From NCBI GenBank assembly GCA_002746535.1, contig NVWA01000013.1:1-64000 (forward strand): DNA of 64,000 nt, in the 5' to 3' direction. The stretch comes from Planctomycetota bacterium (GTDB taxonomy: Bacteria > Planctomycetota > GCA-2746535). Below are positions 52,827 through 62,291 of this stretch, piece after piece (position 1 is the stretch's first letter; the number at the start of each line of letters is the position of its first letter). Both the position numbers and the translations under genes were made by a program. The notes under the pieces are model-generated. The model worked only from the letters and a program-made list of their open reading frames with translations. It did not search any database and was not told the origin of the DNA.

Positions 52827-53486
52827 TTAAGCCCAAGTTTGTTTTGCAAAACTTTGGCAACATCCTGAAACGGTATACTGAATAAATTCTGCTACTTTTT
52901 TATCAATCAAATATGTTATACCGCTAGAATGAGTGAACTGATTTGTTAATCCCATGGGAGACTCATTAAACACGGTTGCATAAAATGTACATGCAATAGC
53001 ATAAGAAGCTAATAAAGTTGGATGATGCCCATCATCTGTAAAAAGTTCAATCTGTTTTTCATTTTTCAAAAACTCTTGCCAAACCAAACCTACAGGCGCG
53101 ATCTGAGCATCTAATAATTTTGCTAAATCAAAATAAGATTCACTGATCAAGCTTTGCATTTCAGGCGCATATTGTCTAGCCCACGTTAAATATAGAATGG
53201 TTCTAATATTACCAATTTTATTATGGAGTCTTGTTGCAGAACGAATCATTTTATCGGGATCTTCTACTGGCCGTGTGCTTTGTTCTTGCAGGACAGCTAA
53301 ATCCCATTGACCATCACTGATAGCTCCAAGGGTTTCACGACTATAATAATGTCCTTCAAATGTTTCACCGCCTCGAGCAATCACGGTAACATCAACCGAA
53401 TGACCTTTACTTTCGGCAAGCTCTTTAAAAATAAAAGGCATATTATTATTTTGGGTATAACTATTCCCAATAAACAAAATCTTCAT
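52827..53486 (-). CDS. SGNH/GDSL-type hydrolase
   Basis: A 219-residue protein without a signal peptide. The nucleophile block is I-G-N-S-Y-T (Ser9), Gly39-Gly40 follow in A-R-G-G-E-T, and the C-terminal D-G-H-H-P (152-156) supplies the Asp and His. The third block V-L-Q-E-Q-S-T has Gln where Asn is usual, as in some bacterial members. These enzymes cleave esters, often acetyl groups on carbohydrates; the substrate here is unknown. It ends 35 bp from the convergent hemH and lies 89 bp after lon. Confidence 0.8.
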   Translation of the reverse strand: MKILFIGNSYTQNNNMPFIFKELAESKGHSVDVTVIARGGETFEGHYYSRETLGAISDGQWDLAVLQEQSTRPVEDPDKMIRSATRLHNKIGNIRTILYLTWARQYAPEMQSLISESYFDLAKLLDAQIAPVGLVWQEFLKNEKQIELFTDDGHHPTLLASYAIACTFYATVFNESPMGLTNQFTHSSGITYLIDKKVAEFIQYTVSGCCQSFAKQTWA

Positions 53487-53575
53487 AAATCTTCCTTACT
53501 AATTAAAACCACCCAATTTTACAAAACCATTTATCTAACAATAAGAAGATAGGTCTAAATTCGAATTAAAAATGA

Positions 53576-56038
53576 TTACTTTTTTGATTTCTTATAGATA
53601 ACTATTTTACCTGCTGGATTTTTCACCAACTTCGGAAATAAAACATTTATTACCTGATCATAGTGACTAGTAAAATAAACATGTAAACCCGATTTAATAT
53701 AATCTTTTAATTCTTCAAACGAACCTTTATTCTCGATGGGAAATATCAATGTTGTTATGCCGACTCTTTTGGCCGCAATGACTTTTTCTTGAATACCACC
53801 AATGGGCAAAACTCTACCATTCAAGGTAAGCTCCCCTGTCATTCCTATTTTTGTACTAACCGCTTTATTTAAACACAAACTTAGTAAACTGGAGGCCATG
53901 GTAATTCCGGCAGAAGGACCATCTTTTGGAGTACCACCTGCGGGCACATGTAAGTGAACCGATCTTGTATCAAAATATTTAGCATCGCCTCCATAACGTC
54001 CAATATTTGCTTTAATATATGAGTAAGCAATTTGTGAAGACTCTTTCATAACGTCACCTAATTGGCCCGTTTGTTTGAAGATACCCGATTTCTGATCATC
54101 ACTAGTCACAATTGATTCAACTAATAAATTGGTACCCCCATAATTGGTCCAAGCCAATCCATTAATCTCACCAGGTTGGACATCTGGATTTACTAGATCA
54201 TCCACATAAAAAGGTTCGCCTAATATTTTTTTTACTTTTGCTTCATTAATTTTTGTCAACCTTCGACCATTTTCAGCACATCTTGCCGCAGCATGTCGAC
54301 ATAGTGAAGCTAAACGTTTTTCAAGATTTCTAACCCCAGCTTCACGGGCATAACCATTAATAATTAATTTCAAGGCTGAGTTTTCAATTTTAAAATCTTT
54401 CTTACGCAATCCATTTCGTTTTATTAATCTTGGAATCAAATGGTTCTTACTAATTTTAATTTTATCATTCATTATGTAACCATTCATTCGAATAATTTCC
54501 ATTCGATCCAACAATGGTTCAGGGATAGTATCCAAGGCATTCGCCGTACAAATAAATAAGACGTGGCTTAAATCAATGCGAACATCTAAATAATGATCGT
54601 GAAATTCAGAATTTTGCTCCGGATCCAAGGCTTCCAATAATGCCGAGGCAGGATCGCCATGAATACTTGATGAAATTTTATCGATTTCATCAAGTAAAAT
54701 GACAGGGTTTTGTTTTTCGGTTCTTTTTAAAGCCTGTACAAACTTACCTGGCATGGCACCTACATATGTTCTTCTATGACCTTTGATTTCAGCTTCATCT
54801 CTAAGCCCGCCAACTGAAAATCGATATAATGGTCGTCCTAAAGCTTTAGCGACTGATTTGCCAAAACTAGTCTTACCGACACCTGGAGGCCCCGTTAGAC
54901 AAATTATCGCTCCTTTGGTAGAACCTAATAATTTGCTGGCGCCAATAAATTCAAGAATTCGTTTTTTAGCATCATCGATACCATCATGATCGGAATTTAA
55001 AATGTTACGTGCTTTTTTTATGGATAGGTTTTCTTCGACAACGGCACCCCAAGGTAATTTTAATAACCAATCCAAATAGTTTACAGTGATCCCATATTCA
55101 GGAGAACTTGTCTCAAGCATGCTCATTTTATCAATTTCTTCTTGAGCAGTTACTTTGGCTTCCTCGGACATGTCTTTATTCTTTAATAATAACCTGAAAT
55201 TTTCAAGCTTTACACTTTTCTCATCTTTTTCTAAACCGAGCTCTTCTTTAATTTGCTTTAATTGTTCACGCAAAAAAAATGTTCGCTGACTATCACCAAT
55301 TTTTTCATCGACTTGATTCTGAATTTTTTCTTTTAAAATAGATACCTCTAATTCTTTGGAAACAATATACAATGTCTTTTTTAATCGATCTTTAACATTT
55401 AGCTCTTCTAACAATCGTTGAAGTTCTAAACCATCATTACTTGATAATACGGAAACTAAATCCGCTAGTTGGCCTGGTTCATCTGGTAAACCACCCGATA
55501 AAATATTATTTAATTCTTCTCTAAATGACGGATTCAATTTCACTAAGTTTTTTAATTTACCGGTGATGGCCAAGCGCATGGCTTTAAACCTTTTACCCTT
55601 ACTTACGCCAACATCATCAAGATATTTCACACTAGCAATGGGCAATTTGTTATCAGATTTATAATTGGTAATCCGAAATCTTTTCAAACAATTAACCAAG
55701 AAGAATTCATCACCATTAGCATTTTTAACGCTATTAACAATTTTACCGGCAACACCTACTTTCATTAATTTTGGTGCTTCAAAATCAGTCGTTTTGTCTT
55801 CATCGACAAGTACCAAGCCGATGCATTTACTTTTGCTTTTTGAACCGATAGTTATGGCTTTATGAAACTTTCCTGGAGGGAAAGAAACAGGCACTAACAT
55901 ACCCGGGAAAAAAGGCTTTGGATGTACAGGTAATACGATTAATTTATTGGGTAAATTAGCTAAATCCAATTCTATAGTTGAATCTAAATTTTCGATATTG
56001 ATTTCAAATTCAAATTCATCGGATTTGATTTTTGCCAT
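53576..56038 (-). CDS. lon: ATP-dependent protease La
   Basis: Lon degrades damaged and regulatory proteins in the cytoplasm. The 820 residues show an N-terminal substrate domain (about 30-230), a coiled coil (230-310), the AAA+ domain with Walker A GPPGVGKT (383-390) and Walker B I-L-L-D-E-I-D (447-453), and the protease domain with Ser709 in K-D-G-P-S-A-G and Lys752 in G-G-I-Q-E-K. Most Lon proteins have K-E-K there; Gln750 is not the catalytic residue, so activity is expected. It is slightly longer than E. coli Lon (784) because of N- and C-terminal extensions. It diverges from the outer-membrane protein gene across 212 bp; no heat-shock promoter was recognised. Confidence 0.97.
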   Translation of the reverse strand: MAKIKSDEFEFEINIENLDSTIELDLANLPNKLIVLPVHPKPFFPGMLVPVSFPPGKFHKAITIGSKSKSKCIGLVLVDEDKTTDFEAPKLMKVGVAGKIVNSVKNANGDEFFLVNCLKRFRITNYKSDNKLPIASVKYLDDVGVSKGKRFKAMRLAITGKLKNLVKLNPSFREELNNILSGGLPDEPGQLADLVSVLSSNDGLELQRLLEELNVKDRLKKTLYIVSKELEVSILKEKIQNQVDEKIGDSQRTFFLREQLKQIKEELGLEKDEKSVKLENFRLLLKNKDMSEEAKVTAQEEIDKMSMLETSSPEYGITVNYLDWLLKLPWGAVVEENLSIKKARNILNSDHDGIDDAKKRILEFIGASKLLGSTKGAIICLTGPPGVGKTSFGKSVAKALGRPLYRFSVGGLRDEAEIKGHRRTYVGAMPGKFVQALKRTEKQNPVILLDEIDKISSSIHGDPASALLEALDPEQNSEFHDHYLDVRIDLSHVLFICTANALDTIPEPLLDRMEIIRMNGYIMNDKIKISKNHLIPRLIKRNGLRKKDFKIENSALKLIINGYAREAGVRNLEKRLASLCRHAAARCAENGRRLTKINEAKVKKILGEPFYVDDLVNPDVQPGEINGLAWTNYGGTNLLVESIVTSDDQKSGIFKQTGQLGDVMKESSQIAYSYIKANIGRYGGDAKYFDTRSVHLHVPAGGTPKDGPSAGITMASSLLSLCLNKAVSTKIGMTGELTLNGRVLPIGGIQEKVIAAKRVGITTLIFPIENKGSFEELKDYIKSGLHVYFTSHYDQVINVLFPKLVKNPAGKIVIYKKSKK

Positions 56039-56250
56039 TCAGTTCTCAATATGTAAATAGTGTGCTTTCAGAAGCCTGAATTCTACTAAATTTGGTGTTC
56101 AAAGTCAAAGATTTAGTTTTTCAAAAATTCAGGTCACCTTTGCGGATTGATCTCTAGGTATTTCCAAAAAATATAGACTAAAAGAATCAACTTTGTAGTA
56201 TTTCGGTCTTATAAATTATTTTATTCAACATTGTTTTAATTAGGATTTTG

Positions 56251-56871
56251 ATGAGAAAAAATCTGTCCATTATTTTAATTTTAATTCTATCATCTATTTT
56301 TTGTCATGCCGAAGACACTGTTTTGGATACCGCCTTAGAGGTTGATCTGCGTTGGAATGCAAAAGCAGTTTATATTCCATTGTTTAGCATTCTAGTAAGT
56401 GATGATGACGGAATCGTTGATGATAAAGAAATAGAAGATGATTTAAAAAATGGCAATGGATATGGACTCTATATAGGTTTAGATATTTTTGATAGTTATG
56501 ATATTGAAACGATGCAAATGGGATTTGGATTTATTTACCAAACGACAAAACATAAAACATCATCAGGTTCATATACACTCGATGCCGACACCTTATTATT
56601 TGAAGTAAATTCCTATTTAGTTTTTTTTGATTCTGACAACTTTAAGATTTTCCAACAAGTAGGATTGAGTGCTGGTTTTGTTGATTTGAATTTTGATGAT
56701 GTTAGAGAAGATTTCACTACCGGAATGATTGCGAATCGCTATTTGCTAAATTTTGATTGTTTCAACCATATCTTATTCAATATTGGTGGTGGAATATACG
56801 CATGGGGTCAGCCAGGCAAAACACATGCTTACGGCGGCTACTTTATTTTAGAAATAGGATTTCGATTTTAA
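56251..56871 (+). CDS. Small outer-membrane beta-barrel protein, unknown function
   Basis: A 206-residue exported protein. The start is ATG at 56251 with AGGA upstream; a TTG just before it is unnecessary. The signal peptide is MRKNLSIILILILSSIFCHA. The mature part alternates polar and hydrophobic residues in about eight strands and ends G-Y-F-I-L-E-I-G-F-R-F, the C-terminal aromatic signature read by the BAM complex. An acidic loop (S-D-D-D-G-I-V-D-D-K-E-I-E-D-D) near residue 48 could bind calcium. I do not recognise the family. It precedes the redox locus by 95 bp and may be a separate transcript. Confidence 0.7.
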   Translation: MRKNLSIILILILSSIFCHAEDTVLDTALEVDLRWNAKAVYIPLFSILVSDDDGIVDDKEIEDDLKNGNGYGLYIGLDIFDSYDIETMQMGFGFIYQTTKHKTSSGSYTLDADTLLFEVNSYLVFFDSDNFKIFQQVGLSAGFVDLNFDDVREDFTTGMIANRYLLNFDCFNHILFNIGGGIYAWGQPGKTHAYGGYFILEIGFRF

Positions 56872-56966
56872 AATTAATAAATCAACGAAAAGGTGAAATT
56901 CAAAATTTTTGTAATGAATTCTGAAAACAACCTACTTATAAAAGATTCCTGAAAGCGATTAAAACT

Positions 56967-57428
56967 ATGAAAAATATCTACCTATTATGTTGCCTAATAT
57001 TTTTTTTCTCAACCTCATATTCATCAGAAGAAAAATTAAAATGGAAAACAAATTTCGAAGTTGCAAAAAAAGAAAGCAAAGAAAGCAAAAAGAAAATTCT
57101 TATCTTCTTTTCAGGGTCTGACTGGTGCATCAATTGCATGAAGCTAAAGAAAAGGGTTTTGAGTACTGATAAATTCATTGCGTTTGCAAAGAAAAACTTC
57201 ATTTTACTTAATGCTGACTTCCCAATTAAAAAGAAAAACAAACTATCAAAAGAGCAAACAAAAATCAATGAAACTTTAGCAGAGAAATTCAACCCTAAAG
57301 GGACATCACCCGCTTTGGCCATTGTGGACCAAAATGGGAAACAACTAGGCGCGCTGAATGGTTATAAGAATGAGTCAATCCAAGAGGTTCTTGATTATTT
57401 AAAAAAAATAATCGATAAAAAGAAATGA
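56967..57428 (+). CDS. Exported thioredoxin-like protein
   Basis: A 153-residue periplasmic thioredoxin-fold protein, after a signal peptide (MKNIYLLCCLIFFFSTSYS). The active site is S-D-W-C-I-N-C-M-K-L with Cys54 and Cys57, and the cis-Pro loop is T-S-P-A-L (G-T-S-P-A-L-A-I-V-D). The S-D-W-C-x-x-C form is typical of DUF255/thioredoxin_7 relatives that keep partner thiols reduced. Its last codon overlaps the ATG of apbE (ATGA). DsbD, four genes on, would supply the electrons. Confidence 0.87.
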   Translation: MKNIYLLCCLIFFFSTSYSSEEKLKWKTNFEVAKKESKESKKKILIFFSGSDWCINCMKLKKRVLSTDKFIAFAKKNFILLNADFPIKKKNKLSKEQTKINETLAEKFNPKGTSPALAIVDQNGKQLGALNGYKNESIQEVLDYLKKIIDKKK

Positions 57429-58462
57429 AGAAATCATTGGTCAAGACTATCGTATTATTAAGCACTCTATTACTACTATACTCCTATGAAGTAAATTCTG
57501 ACGAAATAAAAATAATTCACACAAACAATACTTACAAAGCAACCCAATCATTAATGGGGTCTCGATTTGAAATTATTGTTGTTCACAAAGAAAAATCGAT
57601 TGCTCATAAATCAATTGCCAGCGCCTTTCAAAAAATAAATGAAATTGAAAAAAATATCTCTAGTTGGGATCCCAATTCCATCACAAGCAAAATCAATAAA
57701 ATGTCTGGCATTGAACCTGTTAAAGTCGACAAAGAATATTTAAACTTTATTGGTAGATGCAAAAAAATATCGTCCTTAACAAATGGAATTTTTGATATTT
57801 CTTTTGCTAGTGTAGACAAACACTGGAGTTTCAAGACATCTATGACCAAATTGCCCAACGTAGACGAATTAAAAAAATCAGTTAGGTTAATTAATTTTAA
57901 AAATATTATTATTAATCAAAAAAACACTACCATTTTTCTAAAAGAAAAAGGTATGAAAATAGGATTCGGTGCTATTGGAAAAGGGTATGCGGCAAATCAT
58001 GCAAAAAAGGTGTTAGTTTCAATGGGTATTAAAAGCGGTATCGTCAATGCCGGTGGTGATTTAATTGCCTGGGGTCTTCAGGAAAACGGTAAACCATGGA
58101 AAATAAAAATCGCTCATCCCGATAATCCTGACAAAGCCATCACCTGGTTAGGCATTAGTGATACGGCTATTGTAACCTCAGGAAATTATGAGCATTATGT
58201 GACCATCAATGGCAAGCAATATTGCCATATTATTAACCCAAAAACGGGTTATCCAGTTTCAGGCATTAAAAGTGTAACAATAATTTCTCCAGATACCGAA
58301 TTAGCGGATGCAATAGCCACATCTGTTTTTATACTGGGCAAAGAAAAAGGAATGAAATTAATCAACAAGCTTAATCATGTAGAAGGTTTCATCATTGATG
58401 ACCAATTAACAATATTAAAAAGCAAAAATATGAAAATTAACGACAAGGAAATAAAACAATGA
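57425..58462 (+). CDS. apbE: FAD:protein FMN transferase
   Basis: ApbE moves FMN from FAD onto a Thr or Ser of exported redox proteins. The 345 residues begin with a signal peptide or anchor (about 1-25). Conserved parts are L-M-G-S-R-F-E-I, G-A-I-G-K-G-Y-A-A-N, N-A-G-G-D-L, S-G-N-Y-E-H-Y, H-I-I-N-P-K-T-G-Y-P and the metal-binding A-D-A-I-A-T-S. All seem intact. None of the usual acceptors with an FMN-binding domain (NqrC or RnfG type) is nearby, so the target is either elsewhere or one of the neighbours. It is translationally coupled at both ends by four-base overlaps. Confidence 0.92.
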   Translation: MKKSLVKTIVLLSTLLLLYSYEVNSDEIKIIHTNNTYKATQSLMGSRFEIIVVHKEKSIAHKSIASAFQKINEIEKNISSWDPNSITSKINKMSGIEPVKVDKEYLNFIGRCKKISSLTNGIFDISFASVDKHWSFKTSMTKLPNVDELKKSVRLINFKNIIINQKNTTIFLKEKGMKIGFGAIGKGYAANHAKKVLVSMGIKSGIVNAGGDLIAWGLQENGKPWKIKIAHPDNPDKAITWLGISDTAIVTSGNYEHYVTINGKQYCHIINPKTGYPVSGIKSVTIISPDTELADAIATSVFILGKEKGMKLINKLNHVEGFIIDDQLTILKSKNMKINDKEIKQ

Positions 58463-58665
58463 AATGGATATTAATCATTCTTTGCACTTTACTCATATGT
58501 AGTTGTGAAAAAGTTAAACCTTTTCAAAAAGCCTATATAAATCAAGAATCTATGAAATTGAGCGACTTCAAAGCCAAAGCTTTTGAAACAAATTTTTTGA
58601 GTTATCGCGAAGGTGGCTCTGGAGGTAATGGTGGCAAGGCTGGCGGTGGATGCGGATGCAATTAA
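58459..58665 (+). CDS. Small lipoprotein, DUF4266-like
   Basis: A 68-residue protein with a lipoprotein signal, L-L-I-C-S-C, so the mature form starts at Cys16 and is lipid-anchored. The tail is Gly-rich and ends G-G-G-C-G-C-N. This layout, a tiny lipoprotein with a C-G-C-N-type end between apbE and a DUF3570 gene, matches the DUF4266 family. The two tail cysteines could be redox-active or bind metal. Its ATG overlaps the apbE stop by four bases and its end overlaps the next gene by 16 bases. No function is known. Confidence 0.8.
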   Translation: MKWILIILCTLLICSCEKVKPFQKAYINQESMKLSDFKAKAFETNFLSYREGGSGGNGGKAGGGCGCN

Positions 58666-59813
58666 GATTTACCTTCTTTATACTTTTAATTTCCTGTAAT
58701 TTAATTTTCTCCCAAGAAAAAGAGCCGGAATACAAAAGAGATAAAATCAAAACGGACTTCTTTATCAATTATTACAATCAAGATGGCGATCATTCACCAG
58801 TTACCGGCGGCAAAGGTACTGAAGAACAAACAATTATCGCTCCGACTTTATTATTAAATATTCCTACCAGTAAAAATACTATATTGGATATGAATATTGG
58901 GATTGACAATATCTCTTCAGCCTCAACCGATAATATTGATGGCTCCGTTTCATCAGCATCTAAAGACGACAATCGATTTCACAGTAATGCCTGGTTTACT
59001 TATAAACTTAAAAATTCAAATCAAACCATTGGAGTCATGACGGGATTATCCCTTGAGTATGACGTTGATTCGATTCATATTGGCGGGAAATGGACTATCA
59101 ACTCAAATGATGACAATAAATCTTTTGATGTAACCGCAAAATATTTTCATGATCAATGGGATCTTTATTATCCGATTGAATTAAGACCTTTTGCCGACAC
59201 ACTATTGAAGGATGATGTTCGTAGATCTTCCTATTTATCTTTTACATATTCCCAAGTACTTACTAAAAAACTACAAGCTTCTGTATCTACTGATTTCATT
59301 TTCCAATCAGGATTATTATCAACGCCCTTTCACAGAGTTTATTTCGATGATGGCAACGTGGACATTGAACGTCTACCGGATAGTCGATTTAAAATTGCCT
59401 CAGGATTTCGTTTTCACTATTTTATAAACAGTACTGTTTCATCTCGCTTATTTTATCGATTTTATTGGGACGATTTCGGAATCATCGCCAATACCATAGA
59501 ATTGGAAGTGCCTATAAAAATCGGGAGTTTATGGACTGTCATCCCTTCATTCAGATTCAATCAACAATCGGAGTCAGATTATTTTGGTGCCTTTCAAACT
59601 CATGCACCCGGATCAGAATTTCATACTAGTGATTATGATTTGGCAAAGACTAATAGTAGCTTGCTTGGGATTCACATTAGATTCACACCTATATGGAATA
59701 ATTTCTTGAAGTTTTTTAACTCAGATTCTTTTGATTTAAGAACTTCTTATTATGATAGAGATGATGGGCTCACTGGTTTCACCATAAGCGCCGGCACATC
59801 AATATCCTTTTAA
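58650..59813 (+). CDS. DUF3570-like outer-membrane beta-barrel protein
   Basis: A 387-residue exported protein with a signal peptide (Q-L-R-F-T-F-F-I-L-L-I-S-C-N-L-I-F-S). The mature part starts with R-D-K-I-K-T-D-F-F-I-N-Y-Y-N-Q-D-G-D-H-S and continues as many amphipathic strands with aromatic edges, ending T-I-S-A-G-T-S-I-S-F. This and its position after apbE and the DUF4266-like lipoprotein point to DUF3570. Two in-frame ATGs (58650 and 58656) are possible starts; both lie within the preceding gene. It may export or display something made by the neighbours; the function is unknown. Confidence 0.8.
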   Translation: MRMQLRFTFFILLISCNLIFSQEKEPEYKRDKIKTDFFINYYNQDGDHSPVTGGKGTEEQTIIAPTLLLNIPTSKNTILDMNIGIDNISSASTDNIDGSVSSASKDDNRFHSNAWFTYKLKNSNQTIGVMTGLSLEYDVDSIHIGGKWTINSNDDNKSFDVTAKYFHDQWDLYYPIELRPFADTLLKDDVRRSSYLSFTYSQVLTKKLQASVSTDFIFQSGLLSTPFHRVYFDDGNVDIERLPDSRFKIASGFRFHYFINSTVSSRLFYRFYWDDFGIIANTIELEVPIKIGSLWTVIPSFRFNQQSESDYFGAFQTHAPGSEFHTSDYDLAKTNSSLLGIHIRFTPIWNNFLKFFNSDSFDLRTSYYDRDDGLTGFTISAGTSISF

Positions 59814-59822
59814 GAGAAGTTT

Positions 59823-62291
59823 ATGAAAAAACACGTCATTCAATATTTAATATTTCTGTTATTTTTTTTCAACACCCCCAATATCTATTCTCAGGATTTT
59901 TTTGAAAAGAAACCTTCATGGGGGAAAAAAATAAGCAAGATTAAAGTTACTGCTAAATGGGAAAAAGAATATGTCATTAAGGATGAAACAATACATTTAG
60001 CCCTAGTGGTAGACCTTCTTGCTAAACATCATGTCAACTCACCAACCTATTTACAATTCAAAGAAGCTACAAAATTAGGCATTATACCTATCGATATTAA
60101 AATTAAGGATGTCGCAAAAGGGGTCATCACTCTACCTCCTATTTATCCTAAACCCCATATAATTAAAATGAACATTAATGGTCCAAATAAGCCCTTAGTT
60201 GATATTAATGTATATGAAAATAAGTTTATTATTTTTATTCCAATAAAGTTCACCGCTGAAATATCGAAAGAGGATCTTGAGATTAATCTTGAATTCAAAT
60301 ATCAGATTTGCGATGATGCGGGTAAATGTTATCTTCCTTCTTCAAAAAAGTTTGTCCAAAAAATAAAATTCAAAGCCAAAGGGACAAAACCGGCTCCGCA
60401 AAAAGACAAGCTCTTTAATAATCTACCCAAAAAAGCAGTCATTAAAAAAAAGCCGTTGGATAAGAAACTATTCAATGACATTAATTTTGACAAAAAACCT
60501 TTATTTGATTTCAATGATTCAAAGAAAAAAATCGAGAGAATTAAGTTTTCTACGAAATGGGAAAAAGACTATGCTGTTAAAGATGAGGTTCTTCACCTTG
60601 CAGTCATATTGGAAATGGCTGACAATCATCATGTTAATCCCCCAACGATGTTTAGAACTAAAACAGATGATCAATTTTTAATTCCGACAGAGATTAAAGC
60701 CATTAATGTGCCAAAAGGAGTCATTGCCCAGACACCTCTATATCCAAAGCCTCATATTATTCAGGTTTCTTATGATCCTACAAAACCGAAATATGATATT
60801 AAAGTGTATGAAGGAAAAACAATATTTTTCATTCCATTCAAATTCACATCGGCCATCGATTCAGAATCTGTTAAAGTAAGTTTTGACCTAGGTTATCAAA
60901 TATGTGATGACCGAGCATGTTATCAGCCTAAAACAGCATCCTTAAAAGCTAGTCTTAATTATAAAGCCAATGAATCGAAATCAGGGCAAATCACAGACGA
61001 TATTTTTAAAAACATACCTTTAGTTGCTAATATTTCAACAAACCCCCTTAGCCCTAAGAATGAAGAAGTCAACCTTCCCCTATCGACCATCGGAGTTATT
61101 GTTTTAATTTTGATGGCAATCGTTGGTGGTTTAATACTAAATTTCACTCCATGTGTATTACCTGTAATTCCACTAAAAATCATGAGCTTGACCAATCACT
61201 CGGACAGTAAAAAAAGAAATTTCGTCTTAGGCATATCAATGGTTGCTGGCATCATTTTATTTTGGCTTGTTATGGGTGGTATGATAATTGGTCTAAAAAG
61301 CTTTAATTCCATTAGCGAACTTTTTCAGCACGGAGAATTCTCTTTAGGTATCGGTGTATTCATTGCGATTATGGCAATTGGCATGTGCGGTCTATTTACC
61401 ATAAATGTACCCCAATCAGTCGCAAGGTTAAATCCTTCTTTTGATTCTATCGCGGGATCATTTGGTATTGGTATTATGACAGCTGTACTTTCAACACCTT
61501 GCACCGCCCCATTTATGGGATCAGCTGTTGCTAGTGCTATGACACAATCTCCATTTTTAATTCTAATTGTTTTCTTTTTTGTTGGTTTTGGAATGGCTCT
61601 GCCCTATTTGATACTGTCAATATTTCCCGGCTTAGTGAGTTGGTTACCAAAATCTGGCCCATCAAGTGTTGCGATCAAACAAACAATGGGAATCTTCATG
61701 CTAGCTGCTGCTTGTTTCTTTATTGGCACAGGTCTTTTAACTTTGGATATTCCAGAAAATAGAAGAGAATATTTTTGGTGGCCAACTATGCTAACTTGTT
61801 CGGCTGGTGGGTTAGCCATATTTATATTTACACAAAAAATAAAACCGCTGCCAGTTCCAAGATTCATTTTTACCATTATGGGCATCGTCATTTTTTCAAC
61901 AAGCATATATCTCGCTTACGACCTTTCAAAATCAGAAGACCTAAATAAAACCAACGTATGGCAAGACTATACGCCAGCATTATTAGAAAAGGTAAAATCA
62001 AAGAATAAGATTATCATTATTGATTTTACAGCTGTTTGGTGTTTGAATTGTAAGTTTCTTAAAAAAACGGTTTTGCAATCAAAAGTAGTAGCCGATGCCA
62101 TTCAAAAAAATAATGTACAGTTAATACGAGTTGATATCACTAAAAAAGAAGATACGAAAATTGCCTTCTTAAAAGAATCTGGCAGTATCACCATTCCGTA
62201 TTTGGTGATTCTAGATGAACAGGGCAATAAAGTATTTAATAGTAACTTTTACACAATCAACGATATCCTCAAACATATTAATAATGAATGA
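59823..62291 (+). CDS. dsbD: Thiol:disulfide interchange protein DsbD with two N-terminal domains
   Basis: DsbD carries electrons from cytoplasmic thioredoxin across the inner membrane to periplasmic thiol proteins. The 822 residues have a signal peptide, then two tandem DsbD-alpha-type domains (about 36-185 and 236-385), each with a cysteine pair (Cys163/Cys169 and Cys361/Cys366) in Y-Q-I-C-D-D. The membrane domain (about 420-700) has F-T-P-C (Cys444) and S-T-P-C (Cys560). The C-terminal thioredoxin domain has V-W-C-L-N-C (Cys740/Cys743). Usual DsbD has one N-terminal domain and about 570-600 residues, so the duplication explains the length. It closes the redox locus. Confidence 0.92.
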   Translation: MKKHVIQYLIFLLFFFNTPNIYSQDFFEKKPSWGKKISKIKVTAKWEKEYVIKDETIHLALVVDLLAKHHVNSPTYLQFKEATKLGIIPIDIKIKDVAKGVITLPPIYPKPHIIKMNINGPNKPLVDINVYENKFIIFIPIKFTAEISKEDLEINLEFKYQICDDAGKCYLPSSKKFVQKIKFKAKGTKPAPQKDKLFNNLPKKAVIKKKPLDKKLFNDINFDKKPLFDFNDSKKKIERIKFSTKWEKDYAVKDEVLHLAVILEMADNHHVNPPTMFRTKTDDQFLIPTEIKAINVPKGVIAQTPLYPKPHIIQVSYDPTKPKYDIKVYEGKTIFFIPFKFTSAIDSESVKVSFDLGYQICDDRACYQPKTASLKASLNYKANESKSGQITDDIFKNIPLVANISTNPLSPKNEEVNLPLSTIGVIVLILMAIVGGLILNFTPCVLPVIPLKIMSLTNHSDSKKRNFVLGISMVAGIILFWLVMGGMIIGLKSFNSISELFQHGEFSLGIGVFIAIMAIGMCGLFTINVPQSVARLNPSFDSIAGSFGIGIMTAVLSTPCTAPFMGSAVASAMTQSPFLILIVFFFVGFGMALPYLILSIFPGLVSWLPKSGPSSVAIKQTMGIFMLAAACFFIGTGLLTLDIPENRREYFWWPTMLTCSAGGLAIFIFTQKIKPLPVPRFIFTIMGIVIFSTSIYLAYDLSKSEDLNKTNVWQDYTPALLEKVKSKNKIIIIDFTAVWCLNCKFLKKTVLQSKVVADAIQKNNVQLIRVDITKKEDTKIAFLKESGSITIPYLVILDEQGNKVFNSNFYTINDILKHINNE

